Under the pieces are notes generated by a model. The model searched no databases, was not told the origin of the DNA, and saw only the letters and a program-made list of their open reading frames with translations. From Anaerolineae bacterium (GTDB taxonomy: Bacteria; Chloroflexota; Anaerolineae; 4572-78; J111): a stretch of DNA of 35,765 nucleotides. A program made the translations under genes and the position numbers. How positions within the stretch are numbered: the first letter of the stretch is position 1; every line of letters begins with the position of its first letter. Of the stretch, positions 25,190 through 32,449 are shown piece after piece. The DNA lies in assembly GCA_016926805.1 (NCBI GenBank), contig JAFGNV010000174.1, positions 1 to 35,765 of the forward strand, given 5' to 3'.

Positions 25190-25915
25190 TTAGCGCGGTT
25201 TCAATTTGTCGCCCACCAGGCTGGCGGCCAGCGTTTTCTGACCAGCGGTAATAAAATCGACGGTCAGCAACGTGTCGTCGTCGCTGGGGGTGACGGCCAG
25301 AATAACCCCCGGGCCAAACATGGCGTGCTCCACTTCCATGCCTTTGGTAAAGGTTATAGATGAGGCGCGCCGCGTCGGCGACGCGGTTACCTGCGGTTCC
25401 GGGATTTGGTATTGGCGATCTTGCCACAATTCGGCGTACAGACTCAAATCCGCATAACTTTTTATCCGCCGGGCCAGTTCGGCCGAACTGGCCCGGGCCT
25501 GCCCGATTTTTTGGGCTGCTTTGTAGCCTGTGGCGCGTTGTTTGGCCCGGCTCAAAGCCAGGTCGATGTTGTGGAAGATGGTATTGGGTTCGTCTCCTGC
25601 TTCCACCACGATCAGTTCGACGCCATGCGCCCGGCACACCTCGACCCGGGCCTGGGCGCGAATCCGCGCTTGTTCCTCTTCTTCCAGGCTGGGACGGTGT
25701 CGGCGCTGCTTGCCCTGCAATCCTGCCAGGTAGATCGCCACGCCGATTTCGGGGTAAAGCAGATCCAGTTTGAGCCGGCGGTTTGTGGCCGGATTGACCA
25801 GCCATTCGGGTTGAACGTTATATTTGACCTCTATTTTGTCAAAGATCCGCGCCAGAATCTCTCGCCAGGCATCGACCGCAACCCAAACCGGCAGATCATT
25901 TTTTTTAGACCTCAC
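25190..25915 (-). CDS. Protein with nuclease-like N-terminus and PcrA/UvrD-type C-terminal Tudor-like domain
   Basis: This 241-residue protein has two recognisable parts. Residues about 45-110 (RLKLDLLYPEIGVAIYLAG, then a charged helix and VCRAHGVELIVVEAG) resemble the core of PD-(D/E)XK nuclease-like proteins of the DUF559/Vsr type. Asp51 is present, but the position expected to be Glu in the second motif reads Tyr (AIYLAG), so catalysis is uncertain. Residues 191-241 (GMEVEHAMFGPGVILAV, then VDFITAGQKTL) match the small C-terminal domain of PcrA/UvrD helicases, which binds RNA polymerase. A DNA-repair or transcription-coupled role is possible but inferred. The GTG start at 25915 follows AAGGAG. 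It is a single gene upstream of the hydroxylase operon. Confidence 0.6.
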   Translation of the reverse strand: MRSKKNDLPVWVAVDAWREILARIFDKIEVKYNVQPEWLVNPATNRRLKLDLLYPEIGVAIYLAGLQGKQRRHRPSLEEEEQARIRAQARVEVCRAHGVELIVVEAGDEPNTIFHNIDLALSRAKQRATGYKAAQKIGQARASSAELARRIKSYADLSLYAELWQDRQYQIPEPQVTASPTRRASSITFTKGMEVEHAMFGPGVILAVTPSDDDTLLTVDFITAGQKTLAASLVGDKLKPR

Positions 25916-25949
25916 TCAATTCTCCTTGGACATCATCGGAAATGTAGTA

Positions 25950-26070
25950 ACCTGAGTTCGATAATTCGCAGGTGACAGTCACTTTTGGTGATTTTTACCG
26001 CGATTAAGTGGTAAAATTAGCTTGATTTTCCACTTTCTGAAGTGACTGTCACCTTTTTCCGAACTCAGGT
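25950..26070. mobile_element. 121-bp MITE-like element flanked by TA
   Basis: ACCTGAGTTCG (25950-25960) and CGAACTCAGGT (26060-26070) form 11-bp terminal inverted repeats, bounded on both sides by TA. A second nested pair of 14 bp (25971-25984 and 26040-26053, GGTGACAGTCACTT and its reverse complement) and a third of 7 bp (25993-25999 and 26010-26016) lie inside. TA duplication and nested palindromes fit IS630/Tc1-type non-autonomous elements. No transposase remains. Confidence 0.75.
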
Positions 26071-26206
26071 TAGTAAGATTGAGCCAATCATAATGCAAAC
26101 GTTTCAAAGGGGCAAAACCCCATCAGGGTTGCCGGAAGGGGGATAGGTCAAATTGCGTAGGCCATGCGGCTCATTGGGTTTGTCGTAAAGAATCGCCTGT
26201 TGGCCG

Positions 26207-26494
26207 ATGTCAAGAACCGTTATTCACGGTATACTGGTATTGATAAATCGCGAGAAACTCCTCGCGCATCTCCTTCCTTCTTTCTGCCCAGAGGCCGGAC
26301 GTTCCCACCGACCTCTGGGCAAAATACTTTTTAAAGGCCAACTTCTGCTTAGGGCTAAGTACAGGATTTCATAAATACATTCCGAGCAGAAATGCCATTT
26401 TTGTAGAAACAGAACACTGTTCTGTCCCTACTCGGAACAAACTTGCGCAAGATTGTACTTAGCAAGAGAAACGACGTTAATGCGTCGTTTTTTT
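26207..26494 (+). ncRNA. Candidate structured non-coding RNA
   Basis: A possible promoter (ATGTCA at 26207-26212, 17 bp, TATACT at 26230-26235) is followed by a hairpin at 26286-26320 (9-bp stem GCCCAGAGG/CCTCTGGGC plus three more pairs). A nested structure spans 26354-26463. It has a 10-bp outer stem (GCTAAGTACA/TGTACTTAGC), a 7-bp stem (26380-26386 with 26431-26437) and a 7-bp apical hairpin (26409-26415 with 26419-26425, flanked by TAG/CTA). An intrinsic terminator ends it. No known RNA family was recognised; an inserted palindromic element is the alternative. Confidence 0.4.
26469..26494 (+). terminator. Intrinsic terminator upstream of the glycosidase-like gene
   Basis: AAACGACG (26469-26476) pairs with CGTCGTTT (26483-26490), followed by T residues to 26494. 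No protein gene precedes it on this strand, so it implies a non-coding transcript. Confidence 0.75.
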
Positions 26495-26496
26495 CA

Positions 26497-26525
26497 TTGA
26501 CACGCCCCTCGCCTCGTGTTATTAT
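26497..26525 (+). promoter_or_regulatory. Promoter of the glycosidase-like gene
   Basis: A perfect TTGACA (26497-26502), 17 bp, and TATTAT (26520-26525) directly follow the terminator. The expected leader is about 55 nt. Confidence 0.7.
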
Positions 26526-26585
26526 TAATTTCCAAATGTTAAAAGCGGCCAGGTTTGCCAAAAGTCCTTAGTAAAGGGGAAGATT

Positions 26586-28175
26586 ATGTATAACCAAAAG
26601 TATCATCAATTTGACTCGTTTTACAACCACAAATTTGGATTTCACATTACCGGACCTCGCCAGGATGCGTTTGAGGCCGTTTTTCGGGTGCGGCCCAAAG
26701 TGGTTAAAACGCTTGACTTTAGCGTGGACGTGATGCGGCGGATTCGGCAAGAAATCCCTGATGTCTTCCTGATTGGACGTTTGTTTGTCCATCCGCAGGA
26801 CTTTGGCCAGTTGAGCGGGGGCAAACCCCAGCATGCCCGGCAGAAGGGCCTGGAAATGGCCGAGCGCATTTTGCGGGAAGAAGTCAACAAAGACATTCAC
26901 CACATCAACGGCGAACCCATTTTCCACGCCTGGGAGTCGCTGAATGAAGTGTTCCCGGAGTGGGAGAATCCCGATATTCAGAAACTTTATGATGAATACC
27001 AGGTGGCCTTTGGCCAGAAAATGCTGGCGGAGGGGTTTGAGCCGATTGCCTTTAATTTTGGCCAGGGCAATGGCCGGGGACGGCAATGGCTGGAACTCTA
27101 TCCCGGCACGCTGGAAACCTACAAGTATCTGGGGTTCCACGAGTACGACTGGCCAGCGATGGATCGCCTGCACGTGATTGGCCTGGAAGGCCCGGATGAG
27201 CCGGAAAATCTGGTGCCCGGCGTGGGCGAGGGGTACGGCAACGACGGCATGTGGCGGGCTTTGCGCTACCGCCGCATTATGCACGAGGGCATCCGCCAGA
27301 AATATGGCGACCGGCATGTTTGTATTATTACCGAATGTGGGATGACTCAAGGCGTGTGGGGCGGCGAGGACATCGGTCCTTGGGCCAGAGTACTGACGGT
27401 GCCGCCCGACATTCCGGGCGGTGTGGTGGCTACGCCCATTCCGGTTGATGACTATTGGCAGAGCATGCTCTGGTACAACCGCGAACTCATGAAGGACGAT
27501 TACGTGATGGGCGCCTGCCTGTTTGTGACCGGCGCTGCGGGTCTACAGCGTTGGGAAACGTTTGAGCATCTGGGTTCGTTTATGGAACGGTTGGAAGCAT
27601 TTCAGGAAGAAATCAGCCTCGATGTTGTTACTGCTACTGCCTCGACGCCGCCACCTGAGCGGCCCATCGAAATTGGAACAAGGCCCTCAACTGTCTCGAA
27701 GCCCCCCCTTGAAACCAGTTTTGTGACGACAGCGGTTGAGTCTGAACCGGTGGAAATGGCCTCGACCGAGACAACTGTTGTTCCTGAGGCTGAAACCGAT
27801 TTTGTGACGGCAGCGGCTGAGTCTGAGCCGGTGGAAATGGTCCCGGCCGAGACAACCCTTGTTCCTGAAATGCCAGTTGAGACGGTAACGCCGCCGCTGT
27901 CTGCCTCGGATGAATGGAATGTTGAAATCAGGCGCGGTATTGGCCTTCCCCTACTGGTGGGCGATATTGGCGTGGCAAATGAGCGGATTACGATTATCCG
28001 GCCCTCAGGTCTTGCGACGCAGGTTACCAGCGGTAGCAAGGCGGAGTATGGGATTGGCGGCTTTGAGATTTACGCCTACGAGCCGGGCGTATACAAGATT
28101 GAATTTTTAGACCAGAGTTTTGAGATTTCGATGGGCGGGCAGTTTACCAGAGCCATCTTTTCTAAAGTTGGCTAA
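26586..28175 (+). CDS. Clan GH-A-like glycosidase-type protein with repeat linker and C-terminal beta domain
   Basis: This 529-residue protein was not assigned to a named family. Residues 15-345 look like a TIM-barrel of clan GH-A type. WESLNEVF places Asn120-Glu121 at the acid/base position, and CIITECGMT places Glu250 at the nucleophile position. FHEYDW (184-189) is another barrel-loop motif. A linker (about 346-430) rich in Pro, Thr, Glu and Val contains two tandem 27-residue repeats. Residues about 440-529 form a beta-rich C-terminal domain (EYGIGGFEIYAYEPGVYKIEF) that may bind a ligand. No signal peptide is visible, so export is unclear although the linker style is typical of secreted enzymes. 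The ATG has GGGGAAG upstream. It is monocistronic, with its own strong promoter. Confidence 0.65.
   Translation: MYNQKYHQFDSFYNHKFGFHITGPRQDAFEAVFRVRPKVVKTLDFSVDVMRRIRQEIPDVFLIGRLFVHPQDFGQLSGGKPQHARQKGLEMAERILREEVNKDIHHINGEPIFHAWESLNEVFPEWENPDIQKLYDEYQVAFGQKMLAEGFEPIAFNFGQGNGRGRQWLELYPGTLETYKYLGFHEYDWPAMDRLHVIGLEGPDEPENLVPGVGEGYGNDGMWRALRYRRIMHEGIRQKYGDRHVCIITECGMTQGVWGGEDIGPWARVLTVPPDIPGGVVATPIPVDDYWQSMLWYNRELMKDDYVMGACLFVTGAAGLQRWETFEHLGSFMERLEAFQEEISLDVVTATASTPPPERPIEIGTRPSTVSKPPLETSFVTTAVESEPVEMASTETTVVPEAETDFVTAAAESEPVEMVPAETTLVPEMPVETVTPPLSASDEWNVEIRRGIGLPLLVGDIGVANERITIIRPSGLATQVTSGSKAEYGIGGFEIYAYEPGVYKIEFLDQSFEISMGGQFTRAIFSKVG
27711..27872 (+). repeat. Two tandem 81-bp repeats coding for the glycosidase-like linker
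   Basis: Copies at 27711-27791 and 27792-27872 encode 27-residue units that begin ETSFVTTAVESEPVEM and ETDFVTAAAESEPVEM. The copies are highly similar at DNA level, so the duplication is recent and copy number may vary between strains. Confidence 0.85.
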
Positions 28176-28229
28176 AGTCGCAACTGGGCCAAGCTGAGGG
28201 GAACGAATTTGAGGCGTTGGATTTGGATT

Positions 28230-29168
28230 TTAGGTATTGACCTTAACCTGTCCTTGTTTCAGGATGTGTCTCATTTCGGCCACCAGCATCCCGGCCAAAA
28301 TTAGTGCCCCACCGGTGATGATTCGCAACGTAATTATCTCACCGACCCACCACCCGGCCAGCGCGGCAAAGACTGGCTCCAGAGCGACAATCAACGCCAC
28401 CCGCGTGGGCGAAACCAGCCGGGTGGTCCAGGTTTCAACACTGGTGCCCAACCCCATTACAATGACGCCGGTACTTAGAGCGGCCAACCACAACGGCGAT
28501 GAGGTCAGGGGCAAATATAGCGGTTCTGCCGAAAAAATCCAACTAATGCCACTGAACAGGGTGGCCACTCCCACATGCAGAGTTGAGTAGGCCATTACGT
28601 TTAACCGGGGCGCGTAGTTGGCCAGGGCAATTACGTACAGCGCCCAGCCGATGCCGCTTACGGCTACCCAGAAGTCGCCGGGAGCCAGAAACAGGTTGCC
28701 CAGCGCCCCTTCAAAGGAGATGAGATACAATCCACCAAAAGCCAGCACCACCCCGGTGATGGCCGTCCAACTGGGCATGCGGCGCAGGAACAGAGCCGAA
28801 AAAATGGGCACATATACCAGGTTGGTGCCGGTTAAAAATCCGGCCTTGCTGGCGGTGGTAAACTGAATACCATACGCCTGCGTGGCGTAAGATAGAAACA
28901 GAATCAGGCCGGTTACCAACGACGGCCAGAGATAGCTCTGGTTGATTTGCCGCCAATCTCGGCCAACCAACAGGGCCAGGGTGAGAGTCCCCAGGGTCAT
29001 GCGCATGGTGTTGTAGGCCAAAGGCCCTACCACCTGCAAAGCCTCTTTGCTAAACACAAACGTAATTCCCCAAAAAAAGACAATAACCACAAATACCAAT
29101 TCGGCCAGCAAGGTTTGGCGTGCGCGCCAGAAATTGGTTGGCGCGATGAGTGTTTTAGAATGATCCAC
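28230..29168 (-). CDS. EamA-family (DMT superfamily) transporter
   Basis: This 312-residue membrane protein has ten predicted helices arranged as two EamA repeats. The first repeat starts at LVFVVIVFFWGITFVFSKEAL and includes RMTLGTLTLAL. The second starts near FWVAVSGIGWALYVIALANY and ends with ALEPVFAALAGWWVGEIIT, the typical EamA signature. Such proteins export or import small metabolites such as amino acids or nucleosides; the substrate cannot be told. The start is a GTG at 29168 with AAAGGAAA 8 nt upstream. It is convergent with the glycosidase-like gene, and the gap to the next gene upstream on this strand (29169-29378) holds an inverted repeat. Confidence 0.9.
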   Translation of the reverse strand: MDHSKTLIAPTNFWRARQTLLAELVFVVIVFFWGITFVFSKEALQVVGPLAYNTMRMTLGTLTLALLVGRDWRQINQSYLWPSLVTGLILFLSYATQAYGIQFTTASKAGFLTGTNLVYVPIFSALFLRRMPSWTAITGVVLAFGGLYLISFEGALGNLFLAPGDFWVAVSGIGWALYVIALANYAPRLNVMAYSTLHVGVATLFSGISWIFSAEPLYLPLTSSPLWLAALSTGVIVMGLGTSVETWTTRLVSPTRVALIVALEPVFAALAGWWVGEIITLRIITGGALILAGMLVAEMRHILKQGQVKVNT

Positions 29169-29208
29169 GCTGGTTTCCTTTCGCCTTCAAACGTGTTCCC
29201 CAAAAAAT

Positions 29209-29276
29209 AACGCAAAGTCTCCACAAGCAAAAACGCAACGATGATCTTCGTCGTCGCGTCCTGGCGACTTTGCGTT
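29209..29276. repeat. Inverted repeat with 11-bp perfect arms (AACGCAAAGTC)
   Basis: AACGCAAAGTC (29209-29219) and GACTTTGCGTT (29266-29276) enclose a further imperfect palindrome. The CGCAAAGTC/CGCAAAGACGC style is typical of dispersed intergenic repeats in several bacterial groups. It lies between two minus-strand genes and could also form a hairpin in read-through RNA. Confidence 0.6.
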
Positions 29277-29378
29277 GAAGGAATGGTGAATTTGCTGTAT
29301 TATAGCCGGACGGCGACGGGGGGCAAGTTAGCTGATTCGTTGCGATTCGTTGGGTTCAACCGCCATCTCGTCTGGGCT

Positions 29379-31187
29379 TCACGGTTGCAGATACCACGCC
29401 GTGGCGTTCCAGGTAAACGGCGCAAACGGGCCGGGCTGCAATCCTTGCAGACGATCGGCTCTCAAAATATGGCGATGGGGGGCCAGCAAAAAATCAACCG
29501 GGCGTTCCTGGGCCAGAATTTGTTGAACCTCAGCGTAAATTGGCGCGCGCTCCTGCGGTTGACAGCCGGGTACGGCTACCCCCGTTCCCAACAATGCATC
29601 GAGTTGAGGGTTGTGGTAGGAAGTGAAATTGAGACCAATGCCGACGGTGTTTTCGGTAGAATGCCAGTAGAGCCGCTGGTCGGGATCGGACAGGATGGGC
29701 CAACTGAAGATGGCCAGGGTGAAATCGTGGGTAAAGAGATCGTCAACCACGCTATCAAAAGGAACGCTCTCGGCGCGGGCAAACAGACCCAGGTCACGGT
29801 AATAGCCGCTAACCAGCCAGCCGAGGTTCTGATGTAGCGGATTGTTGCCGTTTAGACGAATAGACAATTCCAGCCGTTGACCATTCTGGTCGAGCCAACC
29901 GTCACCATCGGTGTCCTTTAATCCGGCTTGGGCTAACAATCTCCGCGCTTCTGCCGGAGCGTAATCCGGCGGCGACAGGTTATTGTTGGTCGCCCAGTGT
30001 CCCGGTAGCAGGGGGGCAGCCAACAAGTGGCCCTCGCCCTTCAGGATTTCGTTCAAAATTGCTTCTCTATCCAGGGCCAACGGCAGCGCCTGCCGAACTT
30101 CGGCGGGCAGGGGGGGATCGTTGAGCGGATCGTAATTAAGGGCGATGTAAACCACTTGCGCTGCGGGATAGGTGTAAACGGTAAATGGTGAATGCTGAAT
30201 GATAGATTGCGAATTATGAATTGAAGATTGAATTGGGCCAATCGCGTCAAACTGTCCCTCGGAGAGGGCAATAGCAATTTCGTCTTCGTGTAGAAAACGG
30301 ATACCAAAATTATCCAAGTAGGGCTTAGGGCCGTGGTAGTTGGGATTTTGGGCCAGGCTGAGGGTTCGTTTGTTTTTTGACCAATCGGCGAGCATAAACG
30401 GGCCGCTACCGGTGGGAATGGAGGCGGTAATTTCTGTTGCGGGAACCAGGGGTAATTGGGCCAGGATGGTTACCGCGGCGCAGTCAATGTTCAGAAAGGT
30501 GAAGATCAGGGTGTCCTCATCTTGGGCGCCGATGTCGCTGAAGGCCAGCAGGGCCGGATGTTGGGTTGCTGTTAGGCTGTCGGCGATGTCGGCGGCGGTG
30601 AAACGGTTACCGTTGCTCCAACTGAGGTCAGACGGCAGGTGAAAAATGACCTGCTGGCCATCATCGGTATATTCCCACTGTTGAGCCAGGCCGGGTTGGA
30701 GTTGTGCTGTTTGCGGGTCAACCCGCAGGAGCGTGTCGAATAGAAGGGGAGCAATTTCTCGCAAGGCCGTGTTGTTTTCGGTGATGGGATTGAGGCTGTT
30801 TGGTTGACCGATCAGCCCCAAACTGGCCATACCCCCGTTGCGCGATGAATGTGACCTGGCCGTTGGCGCGGGGGTTGAGGGTGGCGTTGACGTTGACGGG
30901 GTGGGGGTATGGTCGGTGATTGGGGAGGCAGTTGCTTCCAGGGTGGACGGGTCAAGCTCGGCTGAAGTCGGCGTTTCGATGGGGGGGATAATTGTGGGCG
31001 TGAGAGAGGTTGACTGGCAGGCGGTCAGGATGAGAAAAATCAATAGAATGCCGACTTTAGTCGGTAGATTGCTCAGGCGAAATAAAACCCGCACGCGCTT
31101 GAAGACCCTAAGGGTTTCAAAAACCTTTAGGGTCTTATTATCTGGAGAGACAGACCTTAGCTTATTTAAAGCGCTTGAGATGTTCAT
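29379..31187 (-). CDS. Family 5 (oligopeptide-type) ABC substrate-binding lipoprotein
   Basis: This 602-residue secreted lipoprotein is of the DppA/OppA type. A membrane segment (about 44-56) ends in the lipobox LTAC with Cys57. A Thr/Ser/Pro-rich linker (60-115) follows, then SLGLIGQPNSLNPITENN and the LLFDTLLRVDPQTAQLQPGLAQQWEYTDDGQQVIFHLP signature of family 5 binding proteins. Its ligand (peptide, nickel or other) is unknown, and no permease gene is adjacent. The N-terminal extension of about 40 residues includes a palindromic DNA repeat at 31102-31136, and a second intergenic-type repeat interrupts the domain at 30183-30237. The ATG at 31187 overlaps the upstream ligase gene by 26 bp. 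A GTG near residue 32 is an alternative start. Confidence 0.85.
   Translation of the reverse strand: MNISSALNKLRSVSPDNKTLKVFETLRVFKRVRVLFRLSNLPTKVGILLIFLILTACQSTSLTPTIIPPIETPTSAELDPSTLEATASPITDHTPTPSTSTPPSTPAPTARSHSSRNGGMASLGLIGQPNSLNPITENNTALREIAPLLFDTLLRVDPQTAQLQPGLAQQWEYTDDGQQVIFHLPSDLSWSNGNRFTAADIADSLTATQHPALLAFSDIGAQDEDTLIFTFLNIDCAAVTILAQLPLVPATEITASIPTGSGPFMLADWSKNKRTLSLAQNPNYHGPKPYLDNFGIRFLHEDEIAIALSEGQFDAIGPIQSSIHNSQSIIQHSPFTVYTYPAAQVVYIALNYDPLNDPPLPAEVRQALPLALDREAILNEILKGEGHLLAAPLLPGHWATNNNLSPPDYAPAEARRLLAQAGLKDTDGDGWLDQNGQRLELSIRLNGNNPLHQNLGWLVSGYYRDLGLFARAESVPFDSVVDDLFTHDFTLAIFSWPILSDPDQRLYWHSTENTVGIGLNFTSYHNPQLDALLGTGVAVPGCQPQERAPIYAEVQQILAQERPVDFLLAPHRHILRADRLQGLQPGPFAPFTWNATAWYLQP
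30183..30237 (-). repeat. Heptad-type AATTC/ATTCA repeat inside the family 5 binding-protein gene
   Basis: On the minus strand the stretch is built of AATTCATAATTCGCAATC and CATTCAGCATTCACC type units. These are like intergenic heptad repeats, and similar units occur at 35225-35275 between the E1 and E2 genes. It is in frame and encodes the Ser/Ile/His-rich segment QSSIHNSQSIIQHSPFTV, at a place where homologues usually have a short loop before the VYTYP motif. Confidence 0.5.
31102..31136. repeat. Palindromic element AAGACCCTAA...TTAGGGTCTT within a coding region
   Basis: Arms at 31102-31117 and 31121-31136 are reverse complements with one mismatch and a 3-nt loop. It encodes part of the N-terminal extension (KTLKVFETLRVFK) of the family 5 binding lipoprotein. 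The pattern is that of a dispersed intergenic palindrome. Confidence 0.7.
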
Positions 31188-32412
31188 TCCAACCGGTTAT
31201 AACTCGTGATTCGGGGGTGGTCGCGTCCAGGCGGAGGCCAAAAATGTGGCTCATCTCTCGCAAAACCTGTTGAGCAGCCGTTATGTCCTGATGGTCATCC
31301 TTGAGGATGTCGTTAGCCAGATCTTCCAGAACTAACAAGGCTGCGGGCGTATTGAGATCGTTGGCCATGGCCCGGTTGAAGGCAGTTTGGGCTGTAGTTG
31401 GATCCAGCGGTGACCCATCACCACTCGCAGCAGTCACCGCAGAGCAGAGTTTCTCGACCAGTTGCGCGGCCTGGCCCAACTCACCGTCATGATAGCCCCA
31501 AATGGCTCGATAGTGATGGCTACCCAGGTAGAGCCGCAGCGCATCGGGCGACCAGGTTTGCAACAGATCGCGCATCATCACCAGGTTGCCCAACGATTTG
31601 CTCATTTTTTCCCCTTCGTGGTAGACCATGGCCGTGTGCAGCCAGAAGCGGGTAAAACGCGCTTCGTCTTTCATCAGGGGTTCGGCCTGGGCGATCTCGC
31701 TTTCGTGGTGGGGGAAAATAAGGTCGCCGCCGCCGCCGTGGATGTCGATAGTATCACCCAGGAAACGGGTCGACAAGGTGGAACATTCAATGTGCCAGCC
31801 AGGCCGCCCCGGCCCCCAGGGACTATCCCAGGCCGGTTCGCCAAGGGCTTGGGCTTGCCAGAGAACAAAGTCCAAGGGGTCACGTTTATGGGGATCGTCG
31901 GGTTTATTGCCGCGCTCGTTGGCAACGGCCAACATTTCTGCGCGTTCTATCCGGCAGAGTTTGCCGTATTGCGGCCACGAGTTGATATGAAAATATACAT
32001 TACCGTTGGCCTCGTAGGCCACGCCAACGGTCAGTAAGTTTTGCACGGTGGTGATGATGTCGTCAATCACCTCGGTGGCGCGGGGATAATAATCCGGCGG
32101 GCGCACGTTCAGGCTTTGCATGTCTTCGATGAAATGGGTTGTCCAGCGGTTGACCAGCCTGTCCCATGGTTCGCCAACCTCTTTGGCTTTTCGTAAAATA
32201 TCGTCGTCAACATCGGTGACGTTTTGGGCATACCGCACGCTATACCCTTGCTGCTCCAGATAGCGGATCAAAATATCAAAGGCGGTGTAGGTAAAGGCGT
32301 GTCCCAGGTGGGTGGTGTCGTACGGCGTAATCCCACAGACATAAATGGTGACGTCTTCCCCGGCGGGCGCAAAGGTTTCTATCTGTTGCGATAAGGCGTT
32401 ATATAATTTCAC
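31162..32412 (-). CDS. cysS: Short cysteinyl-tRNA synthetase-family ligase (CysS, with MshC-like motif)
   Basis: This 416-residue class I aminoacyl-tRNA-synthetase-type enzyme activates cysteine with ATP. The signature HLGH lies at 35-38 and KMSKS at 269-273. The zinc site of CysRS is complete: Cys26, Cys210 (HIECS), His235 and Glu239 (FPHHESE). A DALR-like helical domain is present (FNRAMANDLNTPAALLVLEDL), but the protein is about 45 residues shorter than typical CysRS and lacks much of the C-terminal anticodon-binding part. GITPYDTTHLGH near the start is the motif usually seen in MshC, the mycothiol-pathway cysteine ligase. CysRS is preferred because mycothiol genes are not expected in this group; MshC-like activity is the alternative. 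The start is GTG at 32412 with AGGAGA upstream. It follows lpdA by 37 bp. Confidence 0.75.
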   Translation of the reverse strand: MKLYNALSQQIETFAPAGEDVTIYVCGITPYDTTHLGHAFTYTAFDILIRYLEQQGYSVRYAQNVTDVDDDILRKAKEVGEPWDRLVNRWTTHFIEDMQSLNVRPPDYYPRATEVIDDIITTVQNLLTVGVAYEANGNVYFHINSWPQYGKLCRIERAEMLAVANERGNKPDDPHKRDPLDFVLWQAQALGEPAWDSPWGPGRPGWHIECSTLSTRFLGDTIDIHGGGGDLIFPHHESEIAQAEPLMKDEARFTRFWLHTAMVYHEGEKMSKSLGNLVMMRDLLQTWSPDALRLYLGSHHYRAIWGYHDGELGQAAQLVEKLCSAVTAASGDGSPLDPTTAQTAFNRAMANDLNTPAALLVLEDLANDILKDDHQDITAAQQVLREMSHIFGLRLDATTPESRVITGWNEHLKRFK

Positions 32413-32449
32413 GTCCCGGTTCTCCTGAATTTTAGTTTTAGATTATAAC

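Larger units (their letters stand above)
25916..26585. other. 670-bp non-coding region with a MITE, a candidate RNA and a promoter
   Basis: No gene was found here. The region contains a TA-flanked inverted-repeat element (25950-26070), a stretch without clear signals (26073-26205), a candidate structured RNA with promoter and terminator (26207-26494), and the promoter of the glycosidase-like gene (26497-26525). Confidence 0.6.
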
